Assembly: GCF_945859685.1 (NCBI RefSeq)
Contig: NC_079148.1
Span: 3,162,001 to 3,226,000, forward strand
From: Eupeodes corollae
Taxonomy: Eukaryota > Arthropoda > Insecta > Diptera > Syrphidae
Direction of reading: 5' to 3'
DNA: 64,000 nucleotides
The number at the start of each line of letters is the position of its first letter. The first letter of the stretch is position 1. Shown here piece after piece: positions 1 to 14,100 of the stretch. The translations under genes and the position numbers were made by a program. Under the pieces are notes generated by a model that was not told where the DNA came from, ran no database searches, and saw only the letters and a list, made by a program, of their open reading frames with translations.

Positions 1-1699
1 CACTTAACCATAAAATGCGTTTCAATAAAACACAAATGGTTTGCGCAGACCACAGAAATGAAGATGGTTATGAAGGCGGAGATGAAGACGGAGACCCCGA
101 AAATATAATTGCATCCGGTGCGGTGGTGTTTCTGTTTCGGTTCTCTTCTATTCTTAAAATTAATGTTGGACTTGAATCTGGAACAAAAAATTATGTGGTA
201 CTCGGGACGGGACACACAGCGCACATGTCGGAATATAAGTGCAACTGATAAGGCCACAAGAGGCTCCTTGGTTCTTGCGCAATTAAGAATTAGTGTGCGC
301 AGCGTGTATGCACTTCAAGATAACGCAAGAAGAACAAACATGCGTTTGCTGTGGATTTAATTATGCATGCATCTGATAAAACCGGAGAAGTGCATTAGGC
401 CGGCCACGGCCGTTCGTTCGTTAGGTTTTTTTATAGATCGCTCTAGTTCGCTGTTGTAGAGCAAGTTTGGTTTCATTAAAGAAAGGCCGTCTCAAGTCGG
501 TTTAAACACACCAATGAATATATACTATACATTATAAGATTTATACCTTGTGATGCTGGTTTTGAGAAAGCACGCTTCAATTTGCTTCTTAAAGAATCTG
601 GTTTATTGACAGTTTAAAACAAACCTAAACGCTGTCATCTCTTGGCTGTCATCTTCTGGAGTCCAATTAATACCTAAACCATCATGAAAAGCTGCAGCCT
701 ACGAGAAAAAAAGGCAATCTAGAAGATCAACAAGATATAGCTGATAGCGGTATGCATAATATAACATTCATCAACGTCGCGTCGTCGGTCGTCGGTCGGT
801 GTCGTCTTCGTCAATAAATACGAAGTAGCTATAAAAGTTATATACTTTTGTTACATAGAACCATCATAGAACTTACAAGTTCAATGGCATTCAAGTTTGT
901 TTCGTCTTTGGTATGGTCGGACAGACAAGTGAACGAACGGACGGAAGGTTTGTTAATTAAATTTAATACTTAACTCTTTTTATGGAAGCATATTGCTGGA
1001 ATAGACCATCAGAAATAGAATTTGAATTTTCCTTTCCTTTCAATTCAATTAATCAAAATTACAAAGCAACTCAATGAATTAAAAGTCAATTTTTGTGTGT
1101 ATGCTTTATAGACACGCAGTTGGGTGTTTCATTGAACCCCAAATTACGGAGAATGGTTATTTAATTGACCCTGCTTTCCGGTTATGAGAACTTTGTTTCC
1201 CATTGATATTGTTTAGTTTTTTTTTTTTCATTTGGTACCGGGCTATTTAAGATTTGTATTTTTAATTTAATTGAAGGTCATCATCTTAATATTTTGTATC
1301 TTTCAAGAAGTTCTTTTACCTAAAATAGATTTTATGTTTGTTGAATATTTGTAACTACTTACTCAAGACAGGTTAAATTTTGTTACCACAAATCATAAGC
1401 AATATTACGATTTTTTGGCGAAAAAAAGGTGCACCTATTTTGAAAATGAGGCAATATTGACTTTTAAGGATCCTAAAGGTTTCGTTAAATTGCTTTTTTT
1501 TAAATTTAAAAAAGTCGTTTAGGACAAAAAGTTGTTCACAAAGATTATGGCTAGAAAGAACCTTTAGGTGTTCAGTTTAATTTAAGTATTAATAGCATTG
1601 CAAAATTAAGCAATATTTTTTTCTACACAAAACTTCAGACGCGTTTATCTCAATACTGCATTTTTTAAGTTGGCTGAACTGATAACACAACAATGCTCA
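1..1699. other. Left edge of the window
   Basis: Mixed-composition DNA, presumably mew intron or upstream sequence. A GTCGTCGGTCGTC-type simple repeat lies near 783-812. I looked for a signal-peptide exon that could precede the mew exon at 5133 and did not find one. Confidence 0.3.
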
Positions 1700-2170
1700 A
1701 CCGCTTTAATTGATTTAGTAAATTCTTTTATTAGTTTTTAGCAATTTACGAAGCTTAAAGGTGATTTAACTAATTTTAAACGATTTAAAAATCTTACTTA
1801 TTCTTAACAATTTCCTAAAGTTAAAATTACGGATCACTACTTTAACTTTTAGGAATTTCCCAAATCAATATATTAAAAGTACTATAATTCTTATGAGAGC
1901 AGTGTATGTAATGCTTCTATCAACAGTTGGGAATTCCAATTAATAGGTCCGTTTAAGCGTAGTCGCTTTATTTATATTCAGGAACTGTCACTTTTTAGAC
2001 ATGTTTGGATGCTCCTTTTTTCGAAGTAATAAAAGGAAATAAGCAATTTAGTAGTTAGTAAGAGTTTAAAATGTTAGACTCCCTTAATAAATTGCTAAAT
2101 ATTTAGCAAAATGTTAACTATTAAATTTTTAAATCCTTAACAAGAGGTTCGCAAAAAAATTCCCTGACCT
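1700..2170 (+). repeat. Dispersed repeat family R1, plus-oriented copy
   Basis: Stretches such as AATTCCAATTAATAGGTCCG (about 1933), GGTGATTTAACTAATTTTAA (about 1760) and TAAAATGTTAGACTC (about 2068) recur in reverse complement and matching order at 26330-26790. No coding is seen. The copy looks like a non-autonomous transposon, but clear termini were not found. Confidence 0.6.
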
Positions 2171-3779
2171 TTAAAATTCTCGAAGAAGGGATTACAATTA
2201 GCAAATGAAATCTTGTGATTTAACATTTATAGACTTTTTTTTTGGGCTACGTGAAATATAAGTTCTGTTGCAATGCTCCACGATCAATTTAAGGCCTTAA
2301 AGATGGAATTCGTGAAGTTACAGAAGATGTACAAATTTGCATTTTCTTTAAAATGAAATAAACATACTCGTACAAAGATACATTGATTACTTTAATTTAA
2401 TACTTTTTATTAACATCAAAATGGAACCTCTTATTGGAAAACTCCATAAAAGTTTATTTCTATACTATTCCTATTTTTCCTTTTTTTTTCTTTTTTATCT
2501 AGTTATCTTTTATTTGAGGTAATTCTAAAACGTTGAAATGTTCAAAGGGTTTGAGATTTAAATGTCTCATAAATTCTATTTAGATTTCTGACTTTATCCT
2601 TGAATATTATCAAAACATATTTATTTTTTTTCAAAGTGCCTGACCCCTCTGAGTCATATCGATATATACGAGTAGTATAGCCAATTATTGTTAAATACTA
2701 AATGGCCATCATACTCCTTCAGCCCATCATATTTAAAATTCCTTTTCATATTCTCCAGCCTTAAGCGAATCGAACACTTCAAAAAAAAGGAAAAACATAA
2801 TCTCTAACGTCAGAAACTCTCATCTAGCTTTCACGTCACTGGCAACACAAGTGGAAGAGTGGACCGCTTCAAGTGGCAATTCACTTCAAGCCATTCAAAC
2901 TCAATATGCACAACACAAAAATAAATTGAAAAAAAAAATATAAACTCTTGAAATATAATGAAAATAATAATAAATAAAAACGCACGCATATGGAGCGTAT
3001 AAGATTTAAAAAATAAAAAAAAATATAAGACAATAAATTAGAAAACCGTAAGAAAATTGTATTCGATATTATTTTTAATTTTAGAAGCATTAAATGAAGC
3101 AGATTCTGTGATGTGGTTTTGGGGCTTGAAAAATATACTAAAGTGCCAAGTAGGTCGTGTGCTTTAAGTAAGTACTCATAAACTAAAAACAGTAGCTGAA
3201 TATTTATATACGAACTAATCGGCTACACGAGTCGTGACACACTAAATTGAAATATACTTAAACTTCTCATAATCTCTGCATTTACTGCACTGTGGGGCTG
3301 AAACAAATAAAAACAGGAATAAATGTATTCAGACGCATACTTAAAATATTTATACAGACGCCCACTGGAACGCCTACTTTTCAACACCACTTCTTTATAG
3401 TTGGTTCTTACCAAATGTTTAAGTTTTACATTTTATATCATTTAGAGTGTTAAATTACTCTGGACAACAAAGTTAAACTTGTTTTCAATATTTGAATATT
3501 TTGAATTCAAATTAAAACTTCTAATTTTGTTTCAGGTTAAATTTTTAAAATGCTCCTTTATAAAAATGTTCAAACATGAGTGTTTTCAAAGCTAAGGTAA
3601 AAAGCATAACCCTTAAGAAAAATGTGTATTGTGATTTAGATATTTTTAAATGTTGACCTTTCGGATGTTTTTAGTAACTCACTTTTTTTCCTCATTAGTT
3701 ATGAGTTAATTTAAATCTATATATGATGTTTTGAAAAAACCTTAATTCTTACATCTTTATGTGTTTGAAAAAATCTTTT

Positions 3780-4480
3780 TCGTCTAAATCTTGAATCTGT
3801 GAAATGAAGTGAACATTTTTGGTTACCCCAAAATATTTCACGAACCAACAAGGCTAGCGACTTCAATTATATGTTATATCTTATAATATGACGTGGTACC
3901 AAATTAATAAAATTTTGAAGAAGAAATTAAATAACGGTTAATTTAAACAGAAAAAAAATAATTGTCGTTTTGAGTATTTTACAAAAAAATAAAAGATTCT
4001 CGTGAATGATTGAAGGTATTGACTTAAAAACGATCTTATTCTGAAATTTTCTTAGAAAAATCCAATCTCTGTTTGTTAAGCTGAGAAATACAAGCTTTCA
4101 AGATTACAAATACATACAAGCAAAATGGTAAAAAAATGGTTTTCGACTAAAAATCTCGTTAACAAAAATAGATTTAAAAATATTTCATGATATGCAACAT
4201 ATTGTTGGTAGTTTTTGGTTAATCTGTAAGAAAAATTCAACTGACAACTTAAAAAAAAAAACACGAAAACCTACAAAAACAGCAAAAAATGATAAAAAAT
4301 TGTTTTCGACTCAAGACTAAAGAAAGATTTTGACTTCAAATTACTTATCTACACAAAATATTGTTAGGAATATTTTATTTAAGTTTTAAGCATGTAAAAT
4401 CGATAGACGGGATGGGGTCCCATCGTATCGCAGTCTCTTTTTGTCAATATATTTCAAATACGAAATACAAACCTTGTTTG
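3780..4480 (+). repeat. AT-rich dispersed repeat family R2, copy 1
   Basis: Contains GTGAACATTTTTGGTTA near 3812, ACGAACCAA near 3841, GACTTCAAATTACTTATCT near 4331 and CGATAGACGGGATGGG near 4402. The same phrases occur in the same order at 60440-61950. No coding is visible. Confidence 0.5.
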
Positions 4481-5132
4481 GAGAGGAAAAAATTGCTTTA
4501 TGACCGTTTTCCTTCTTTTTTTCAAAAAACAGATTTTTAAATGTGAAAATTAACAACTAATCATAGTTTTTGAAAAGAAATGCGATGCCAAAAATATTCA
4601 AACTGATGGAAAATCAACACAAATTTAATTAAACAAAATAATTTGATATTTTTTCGTATTTTCAAAACCACGTGATAGATTGATTTTGGAGCTAGATAAG
4701 GACTTATATCTTATTGACTAATGTTATTACCAAAAAACTGTAATTTACATAAATATTGTCTTCATAATTTTAGGAATTAAACAAATGAATAAAGATTTTA
4801 TTAAATATCTGTTGATTAGATCTTATTTGAATTAATTCCAACTGTGATATAACTGCTTCACTGTGAAGCACTATCGTCTGCGACAACAGAAAAATTAGAT
4901 CAGATATCATCTTACAAGGTGTCACAAACTAGTGTATGGTCGCGTGATTTTCAGGCGAAGTCAAGAAAAAATCAAGATGAAAAAACCAAGACCGTGTAAA
5001 ACGAGACGATAATTACTTAACTAAATTTTTTTTAGAATCTATCTTTTAGATAAATTTGTTAGATGTACCCTTAAATGTAAATCCAAACAAAATAAACTAA
5101 TAACAAATATTTTCAATTTGTTCATATTTCAG

Positions 5133-8100
5133 GTTATTGGTCGGTGCACCTCTGGGGAAGAATCTGCAGCCACAATCGAATCATTCGGGTGCATTATTCA
5201 AATGTCCCATCACACAGAGCCGAAATGACTGTGAACAAATTATCACTGACGGTCGTCGATGTAAGTATTGAATTAAATTTTGTATATATTTTGTATGTTT
5301 TTAATTTGTAAAATTTTAATGAAAAGTCTCTCATTTGTGTTTAGTATAAATTATAATTTTTTTTTCTTAAATTTTATTTCAAACTGGTGAAGGTATTTTC
5401 CTCAAAAAAGAAACAATCTATCGCTAGAATATTTTTGTTGCCAGTCCATAATGTAAATGTCCAATGTCTCTTCGTGGACCATAAATCAATAGATTTTAGT
5501 AATTTGTTTTTTAATTTCCATAAATTAAAATTAAAAGATTGAATGAGAATTTACAAATTTTCTTTTGCATATAAATAAAACAATTTTTTTTTTAAATGTA
5601 AATAATATTTACTAGAGAACATATATTGTAGTTAATTTTTTGAAATTTAATATTGAAAATATTTTAATTTTCTGTAAATAAAAATCTAAATTTAACGAAA
5701 ATATTTTCATTTTCAAAATTTTTTGAAACAATTGTAAATAATATAACTAAAAAATTATTTTGTTTTTCAAATTTATTTGTAAATTATTAAGTAAAATTAG
5801 AAATATAAATGTAATTGAAATTATTCATTTTTTCTTTCTTTTTTTATATATTATCCCCTCCCCCTTTCGTTTCCGGTATAATGGATTTCTAAAAAAAAAT
5901 ATCAACAAAAATTATACACACAAAAATATTTAATGATTAAATAAACAATAAAAAAAATAAATCAATCAAAAAAATGTAGCGCCTGGCGGAGCTTATGAAC
6001 CTAGTAAGTGGTATGGGTGCTTTATTTGTCATTAACTTTTGATGTTTGAGTTTTAATAATTTGGCTAACAATTTAGTAATAATAATAATAGTTTTTAACT
6101 TTTTTTTCAAATAATTGGCTAACATTCATTAACAAAATGCATAAACTATAATTTTTTCCCAAGCTAAAAGTTGAATGGAAAGAAATTATATATTTTTCTT
6201 TTTCAAAATTTATTTTAACATTTATAATTCAAACCACCTCATACAGCTCCATTTCGTTATTCTCGTTATTATGCTTATTTGATGACAAGATTATTTGAAG
6301 TTTTTGAAATAACTACAAATATTTTGTGAAGCTTTTGTCAGCTTTAAATCGAAACTTGCTTTTCGCATCAGATGTTCTTCTTAGAGTGTTAAGTGTGTGT
6401 TTTTTAAGATCGTTCTATTGTTGTAATTACTTAAATATTTCGAAATTTTAAAGCAAGGTTCAATATCTTTTTTGATTGAAAGCTTTTGATATTATTTAAA
6501 TTTTAACTTGTTAACAGTTTTGTTCAACCATTTTTCAACCCTACAAGGAGTCATTTTAAACAATTTAGGATCATTTAAGTGTTGCAAGAAAATCACTTCG
6601 ATTTCAGCAGATATTTCTAAGGCGTGATATTTTTTATATAATTTCGCAGTAAATTTGTTTATAAATACATTGCATCAGCATTGATTTTGATTTAGTGACG
6701 AAGAGGCCGCGTTTATATTAGTGGTTTTTCTTGGTTAGTTCAAATCTCTGAACTGTGGCTCTTCAGAGTGTGCTCTTAAAATTATCTGATCACCTGATAA
6801 TTCTTTTAGAAATGCATTTGGGCATTTTAAATACTCAGGAAATGATTGGCATTTGCGGTTTTGAGAGTTACAAATATGAATGGAATGGAACTTAACTTGA
6901 GTTAGAAGTTAATAGTTCTTTATTATGGATAAAGCACGAAATAGAGAATATGATTAAAGACTTTCCCTTTTTAAAATTAAACAAATAAATTCTTTTTTTT
7001 TCATATAAATAAAATATTGAAAAACTTATTTATCAAAAAATGTACGTCCTTAGCCTTTTAACTTTTCCTTGCCACTCACTTTTGGCTCTGAGTACACTGA
7101 ACAGAAAATCAAACACAATTTTTATTTTGACACATTCAGATTCTGTTTAGATACAAAAAATAAAAACGCAGTAGAGGGCCTTGTACATGAGAGCGAACAA
7201 CGAATGGACGAACGAACGTGATTTTCAACATTTCAAAAAATCAATTTCAAACAAAAACATATTTTTATTATAAGAGACCAATTGGCACGTACTCGTATGT
7301 TAGGATAATAAAATTTTCATTTTTTTCTCTAAAACAAGACAATTTTGTAAAAACAATTTGGTAGCAACGAATTGCAGTGTGGTTACTACGAACTGTCAAA
7401 TTCTATTCGAATTCCACTCCACATATAATCCACACTGCAGCGAATAAATTGGTCGCCCTTAACTTAACCTCAAATTATACCACTCTTGTTTTGTTTGTTT
7501 AAAAGAGTTATTATAAATATTGACAATTCGTCGCTATCTGCGAATAGAAATAAAGCTCATGAGCAAACACAACAGTTCGCAGTTCATACCTCATTTGCAA
7601 GATGCTTAAGACTGACATTTTAAATGTTGTTTATAAATCAAGTTGAATCGAGATATAAAGAGATAAAACGTCAGAATGAGTTGCCTCGAAAGAGTCCAAT
7701 AAGAAAACCATTTTACAAAGATTTGGTGAGTTAATACTTTCTTCGACTTCTGAAAAATTTCTCAGATGGATTGATAAAATGGGTAAATATTCGGTAGTAC
7801 CTGTGGCGTGATGGTAGGTCTATCAAACAAGTGGTCTAGGGTTCAACCCATTCCTCTGTCACCTAATTTTTTTTTTAACGAGTGCTACCTCTTGCGAAGA
7901 ATTGGCAAATCCTACAAGAGTAATTCTTATCGAAACATTTCTCAAACCAACCGTTCGGAATAGGCCCTGGTTCTCTACGAGCTGTTGCGCCACCTTATTT
8001 ATTTATTCAAAATTTCTTCTAACGTTTGCATTTGTTTTCATAGTTTTTGAATTGTGCGAAATGGAATCATAAAATTCTGTTCTCAGATTTCTGACAGCAA

Positions 8101-11100
8101 AAGTAAGAAATGTTGCTTATATGTATTTCTTAGAATAAGGAAATGTTTGGATCTTAAAACTATAAACTGGCTCATTGAATAGATAGCTGATAGACAACTT
8201 ATTTGACAGAAAAATAGGAAAACGGATAAATTTGTTTGGATCGCTTTGTCGCCAAAGGAACATTCTTTCTTCATTTTAAAATTTGTTTTTGTTCTAGTTT
8301 TTGTTGCCTTGTTCTTTTAAGTCTTTTTTTCAATCTCCTTTCAATCATATTAAGCTGGGGCAAATAAATCTTATGGTTCAAAACATCAGACATGATTGAA
8401 TTCCATTTCTGTCATAGATAAGTACATACATCAATAAATAATTTCAAAACTATGCGTCTATTAAGAATTATGAATTCAATTTTAATTTGTCAAAACATTA
8501 CCAAGAATTTCTTGATGTTGTGTTGCTTATATGACAGGTCTTGAGAGGCTATATGTCGGCTTCGAATCTCTGAAACATCATTTTCTTAAAAATGCCCGAG
8601 AGGTTACGTTTTTTTTTGAGAATGGGTTGGAATTTTGTTTTCTTGGTAACAAATAAAATTGGAATACAGGAGTATGGTTTTGGAATCCATTTTTGTACAC
8701 TTATTTTCAGGATTGTACTAACTTTCCCGGATATCTGATTCAGTTTTTTTACGAAAATAAGATAAATCGAAAAAACATTTAAATTTGTAGCTTCGGCAAC
8801 ACTGGCGCCATTTAAACCATCAACGAAGTGATGGAGCGCGCCACATGTTCATCCAGGCGGCAAGAATTTCTCAGCTAACACAGAATGCTTAATACAAGCC
8901 ATGTGAACTACACCCTGGAAACAAGTCGAAAAAAAACATAACATACAAAGAGACGAGGCGCCGACTGCAGGGCGGCTCCACAAACCTCCCGACAACTCCC
9001 GGTCTCGGTCTTGGTCTCTTTCCCGGTACCAGTCCCAGTCTCAATCGGCACTCTTGAAGGCGATTAACGAATTTGTGAAAACAAAATCCTTGTGCTTTGC
9101 TGCGAATGACTAAAAGACCGAGCGACGCGACGGACGCATTTCTATTTGTTCTCACTACGTCAGGCTTATCCGCATACTTTTGGCGACCGGCATCACCATC
9201 TTTTGGCTGGGTCTGCTTCTGCTGTGATGATGAGGAGAAATTATTCGCTTTCAAATAATTTATGAATCCCGCGTCAAACTCCCCGTAAACCAGCACTCTT
9301 TCTATAGCTTTTCGGGATGGAAAAGAGGAGATTTTGAGTTCTTCAACTCATATGAATACCCAGATAGCATTTATGTCATGTGTTATTTATAGATAGGATA
9401 GGATAGGATGGGATTGGTCTTTGGTCGGTGACGGTGGTATTGGCGGCGGCGGTGGTGGTGACTGTAAAAGCAGTGCTTTATAGCAGCAGTGGCGGCAGCG
9501 GCGACCGGCAGTGGTAGCGTCGACGGACTATTCCAAGTTCCAACATCATATAAGATGTGTCGAGTTGTCGAGACTTGGAGCAGTGGAAAATATAGTTAAA
9601 ATAAATGTAGGACATGTGGGAACGTTTCCAACGAATAGTGTTAGCGCATTATGAGTCATTATCATTAGCATGCATTAATTGTGCGCAATTTGATGCATTT
9701 AAATTTTTATTAATTGGAATTTTTGCACAACAAAATGATGAGCCCATTTATATTCTGTACTTATTCTAAATGTGTGCTCGTAATGACTTTTAAACTTTAA
9801 CTTAAATTCACTCGTTTTCGAGAACTTAGGAGCTGTAAAATTAATTTTAAAGTTTTAGCATTTTACCTCTCCTTCACCTGTTGTTTTAATACTATACTCT
9901 TTTAATCTAGCCAAGCTTAGAAGTTTATTGCTAAACCTATTCACCACAAAATTTAAAAAAAAAACGTAAACAATTATAAAGAAAAGTGTAAAAATATTCT
10001 GTCGGTACACAAATATTGAGCAGTTTACCAAAGAAAATGGATGCAAACAATTTTAAGCGTTTTTATTAGCATAGCCATATTTTCCAAATGTATTTGTTTT
10101 GGATGGATTTTCAACAACTTCGAACCATTTAAATCTGCAGGATCAAGTGCCAATTTAGGCAACAGCTGATTATATCTGGTCCATATCCCCTCGGCATGGA
10201 GTGAAGTAAAAGCTGTTCTTATATCAAGAGCAGGAAAATGCTCGCAATTCAACCCTAAAGATTTACGACTCATAAGTCTATCATCATTGCTTGTTAAGAC
10301 CTTAGAAAGAGTGATTGATGATTGAGGACACGTATTCATACAAGTCTTCTGTCTATGTCTAAACATACCTTTTGTAAAGGTAAATCGGTGGAAACGGCAT
10401 TACAAACCCTAGAACGCACCTTACACCTCTTGATATATTTAGCAAACAAAAGCTGCAAGTTCTGCTGTTCGCCTAAAACAGCATTGACCACTCCGTAATT
10501 CTTAAGTACTTAAAATCAATTCCAAAGCACACGGACTACACCTCAACTGTACTTCAAAAGAAACTTCCAGATTTCTAGACCTTCCAGATCTTTCTTGGAG
10601 GATATTGCATTCCTGAAAGCTGAGTCAATTCACTTTTACACAGATGGATCAGAAATAAATGGAGGGGTTGATAGTTTCTTAGATAGTCAGGCCGCTAATA
10701 ACTAACAGTCCATAACTGTGGATCATCTCTAGGTGAAATGTCCCAACTGATTTCGTTGAGCTTAAAGGAAAACCTGAAGTTTCTTGTGGTATCATAATGG
10801 GCCATTTAAACTGGTAAAATTGAAGGAGTTAAAACAGCTATTAAAATATTATCAAATCAATCATTGGATCAATATTTCTTTTTCAATTTTTACTTATGTA
10901 CATTCCTCAAAATTTTATTTAGAACGCAGAAAAAATCCACCTTATTTGTAAGCAAAATATAAGACGCTTTAATGAACGCGAAAAATCTACACTTCTCTCC
11001 CCTTATGAACAGGACTCAAATGTTTTTGAAGAAATACCATTTCAAAATGTCTTACAACCAAAACATTACACATTTTCAAAGAGTTCCAAACTATAAGCAA

Positions 11101-14100
11101 AGAAAACGTTACAGACTCAGCTTTATTTGGTTATTCAAAGAGGCCGCAAGATCTACTTCACGGTACCGATAACTACAAATATTTTAAATGTCTTACCCAA
11201 GAGTCATATTCAAATTTCAGTTTCATTAATTTATTTTGTCAGAAACGTCAATATTTCCTTTTATACACTCCTTGATTATTTCTCTAATTAAAAGCTGAAC
11301 CAATAAAAAATATTCAATTAGTCACTGCCAAATTGTCCCGGAAGTTCTATGCCACATTTTGCATTACATATCTCAAAAATGCACTCAAATAAACAAACAC
11401 TGACACTTTACAAGTTTAGAGCGCGCACGCGTCTAGCGTCTAAGTTAAAGTCGCTCACAGCATCTAATGTCAGCTGCGATAGCCGTACGTTAGTTGTTGC
11501 TGTGCATTGATCCCATTTCCTAGTGCTCCATTCGAAGATTGGAGCAAACTCTAAATAACTTCCAACATTCAACTACTCCAATATTCAAAGCACTACAAAA
11601 CAGAAAACACTGCTTGGAGAATGCGGGTTGCTAGCTGCAGGCTGCAGGCTGAAGGCATCAAGGCTGGTCCATGTCATAGATACAGCAAGTTGTGTGCCAT
11701 TATAGAATTTATTACCATAATATTGTTGCAGCAGCTCAACATTGGGATAGGAACAAATTTGCTTATCGCTACTGCTGCAACGCTGCCGACGACGACGCGA
11801 AGCGACGACAACAAGACGAACGAAAAAATAATAAATCCAATGGCATTCGGTGGCCTGCGCTGCCATGAAGCCGCCGCCGCCGTGCCAGATCCACTTCTTC
11901 AATATTGATTCCTGTTGAAGGTTGAAGGTTTCCCCCTGCATCTTGCCGTTGCAATTGCTGCAGTTTCAGTTGCAGATGAAGTGTGTCCCAATTGGCGGCG
12001 ACTCTTGTTTTTCTCCAGCATGCAGATCGAAGTGAAAGGTCTGCTTGCATGCACGATTCCAGTTGCGTTGTCGTCGAAATCGTCGGTCTTCTCCGTTCGT
12101 CGTCGTCAACGTAACAGTTTGTTCAAGGTTCATTAAATTTGCGACTGGGCATACAATATGCATATTTTTTAATTGGATTTCAATAGACCCTATCAGGAAC
12201 AGTGTATATGGTTTACCGTAGTATAAGCTACGCAAGGAGTTTCTGCCATATGTCCAGAGAGAAGACCAAACCAAGACCAACAGTGGTCATTACTCAACCA
12301 GCTGTCACTTGGATTGTGGGCTAGAGATCTTTGAGTGCTGTGTGCTCATAAAGCATATCGCTCTGGAACACGCTTCTCTGCGTGCCGCGCTTATATACGA
12401 TTTGCATCTTGAGTGCACAATGCTTGACATGTGTTTTACTCAAACGCCCACGCTTTTAGCTTTCTACCGCATAGCATAACATAATACCTTTCTGTATACA
12501 TATATGTACGTAGCTATGTGAACCTTTCAGCGATTTAGTTACCCTGAGTGGCAGATCTTTTTACCGGTTGGTGGCGATGGAAGCGGCGGCTGGCGGTGTC
12601 CGCAATTAAGTGTTTGTGGTCGCTGTGAATTTTAATCAGAATCTTGGAAGAAGTTTCTAACAAAAACAAAAAATTATGCACATAAAATGTTGGTGGTGGT
12701 GATAATGGTGGCGGTGATGGTTTTACCGGATTTCGTGATGTGAAGACACATTCCCACATCACGCGTGGGCAGTTCAGAAGAGTGTTTATGAGAGAGTCAC
12801 CTCACCGCATCATACAAAAATGGTCCAAAGTGATTCGCATAAGAACCTCAATATGAGAACTTTAAGAAGAATATTGCTAAAGAATCATTTTTATTATGAT
12901 TATTTTTGTTTTCAGATGTAAGATGAAACTTTTAGGTGAAGTAAAGCAAAATTCCATAAAATTATTTAAGTGGAATAATTGACCAAGATCACTGGAGACC
13001 AATTCAAAAATTCATATAAAAAAGATTTCGAGTTCTTAGAAAGATTTAGTGGAAGGAGTTGGTTTTTAGATGTTACACCTCGTATACATAGTTTAAGAAT
13101 CTGTTTACATAGGACATAAGTCTTCTAGTCATTAATATTCCGCTTATTCACTTTGTAAACAGAAAAAAATCTTCTTAAAGTTGAATTGGGAAAACAGTTG
13201 AAAGCAAGATACCTTAATATAATTGCAAAAAACCTAGTCAAATATTGCGTCTTGTAATATATCGCTCGTTTTTTAAGAGCTTCAGAATTTTAATAAGAAT
13301 AAAAGACTAAAATATTGTTGGAATTATTTTTTGCCGAAATAATTTGGTTGATAATTTTATGCTATACATCTTAATATAATTTATCAATGATCGGTCCAAT
13401 GTTACACTACTTCTTTACATAAATCTGATCGATAATGCCTCAAGAGTTTGAACTGCCCCCAAAAAAAAAAATATAAATGGATGTAATGATGATTCATCCA
13501 TGGTTTGAGGATTGTTCATATTCAAGGGCTCAGCTTATGGACGAAGCCAGAAACGAGCTTCATCATTAAACAACATAAAAAGGACGAAGTACTGTAAAGA
13601 CTTAACGAACAGATTTGCTGAATTTGTAGAAACTACTGAAGAGAACTTATAAGCATTGAGTTATAGCTATCGTTGGTCTAAACCAATCGTTGGAGATCCG
13701 TTATTAAAATTATGCATGTGAAATTGAAACACAAATCAGTTGAACTATTCGTTTTACCTTAGGGTGTAAAACTTCTCAGGAAAATGAATGGCCGTCCCCC
13801 CAATTCATAGACCAGTTTAATATATCATTGAAATCAATCCAGACAAACATTTTAATGTGTATTTTTGGTTAGATAAACAAAGTCCTGATCGATTAAAAAT
13901 CACTCACAGAATTTTGTATGCTAACCAAACTGCACAGCAGATTCTTTTATATAAATCATTCCAATGTAAGATTTCTGTCAGAAATAAAATGTCCGTTGAA
14001 TTTCAATGTGGACATTTATTCCAATAACTGAAATTATCAATGATCGCAATCAAACCCCTGTCAAAATAATTTCAATAATTGTTTTCTATGATGAAAACCA

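Noticed and set aside
8889..9296. A 135-codon minus-strand frame
   Set aside because: Low-complexity Arg/Pro-rich translation without a domain or splice context; lies in a GC-rich island.
10025..10366. A 113-codon minus-strand frame
   Set aside because: The plus strand over the same bases gives recognisable RT motifs (NPKDLRLISLSS, KGKSVETAL), so the minus frame is a shadow.
11585..12280. Several overlapping open frames of 70-118 codons on both strands
   Set aside because: They overlap one another in different frames, have no domain and coincide with a GC-rich island where stops are rare; composition explains them.
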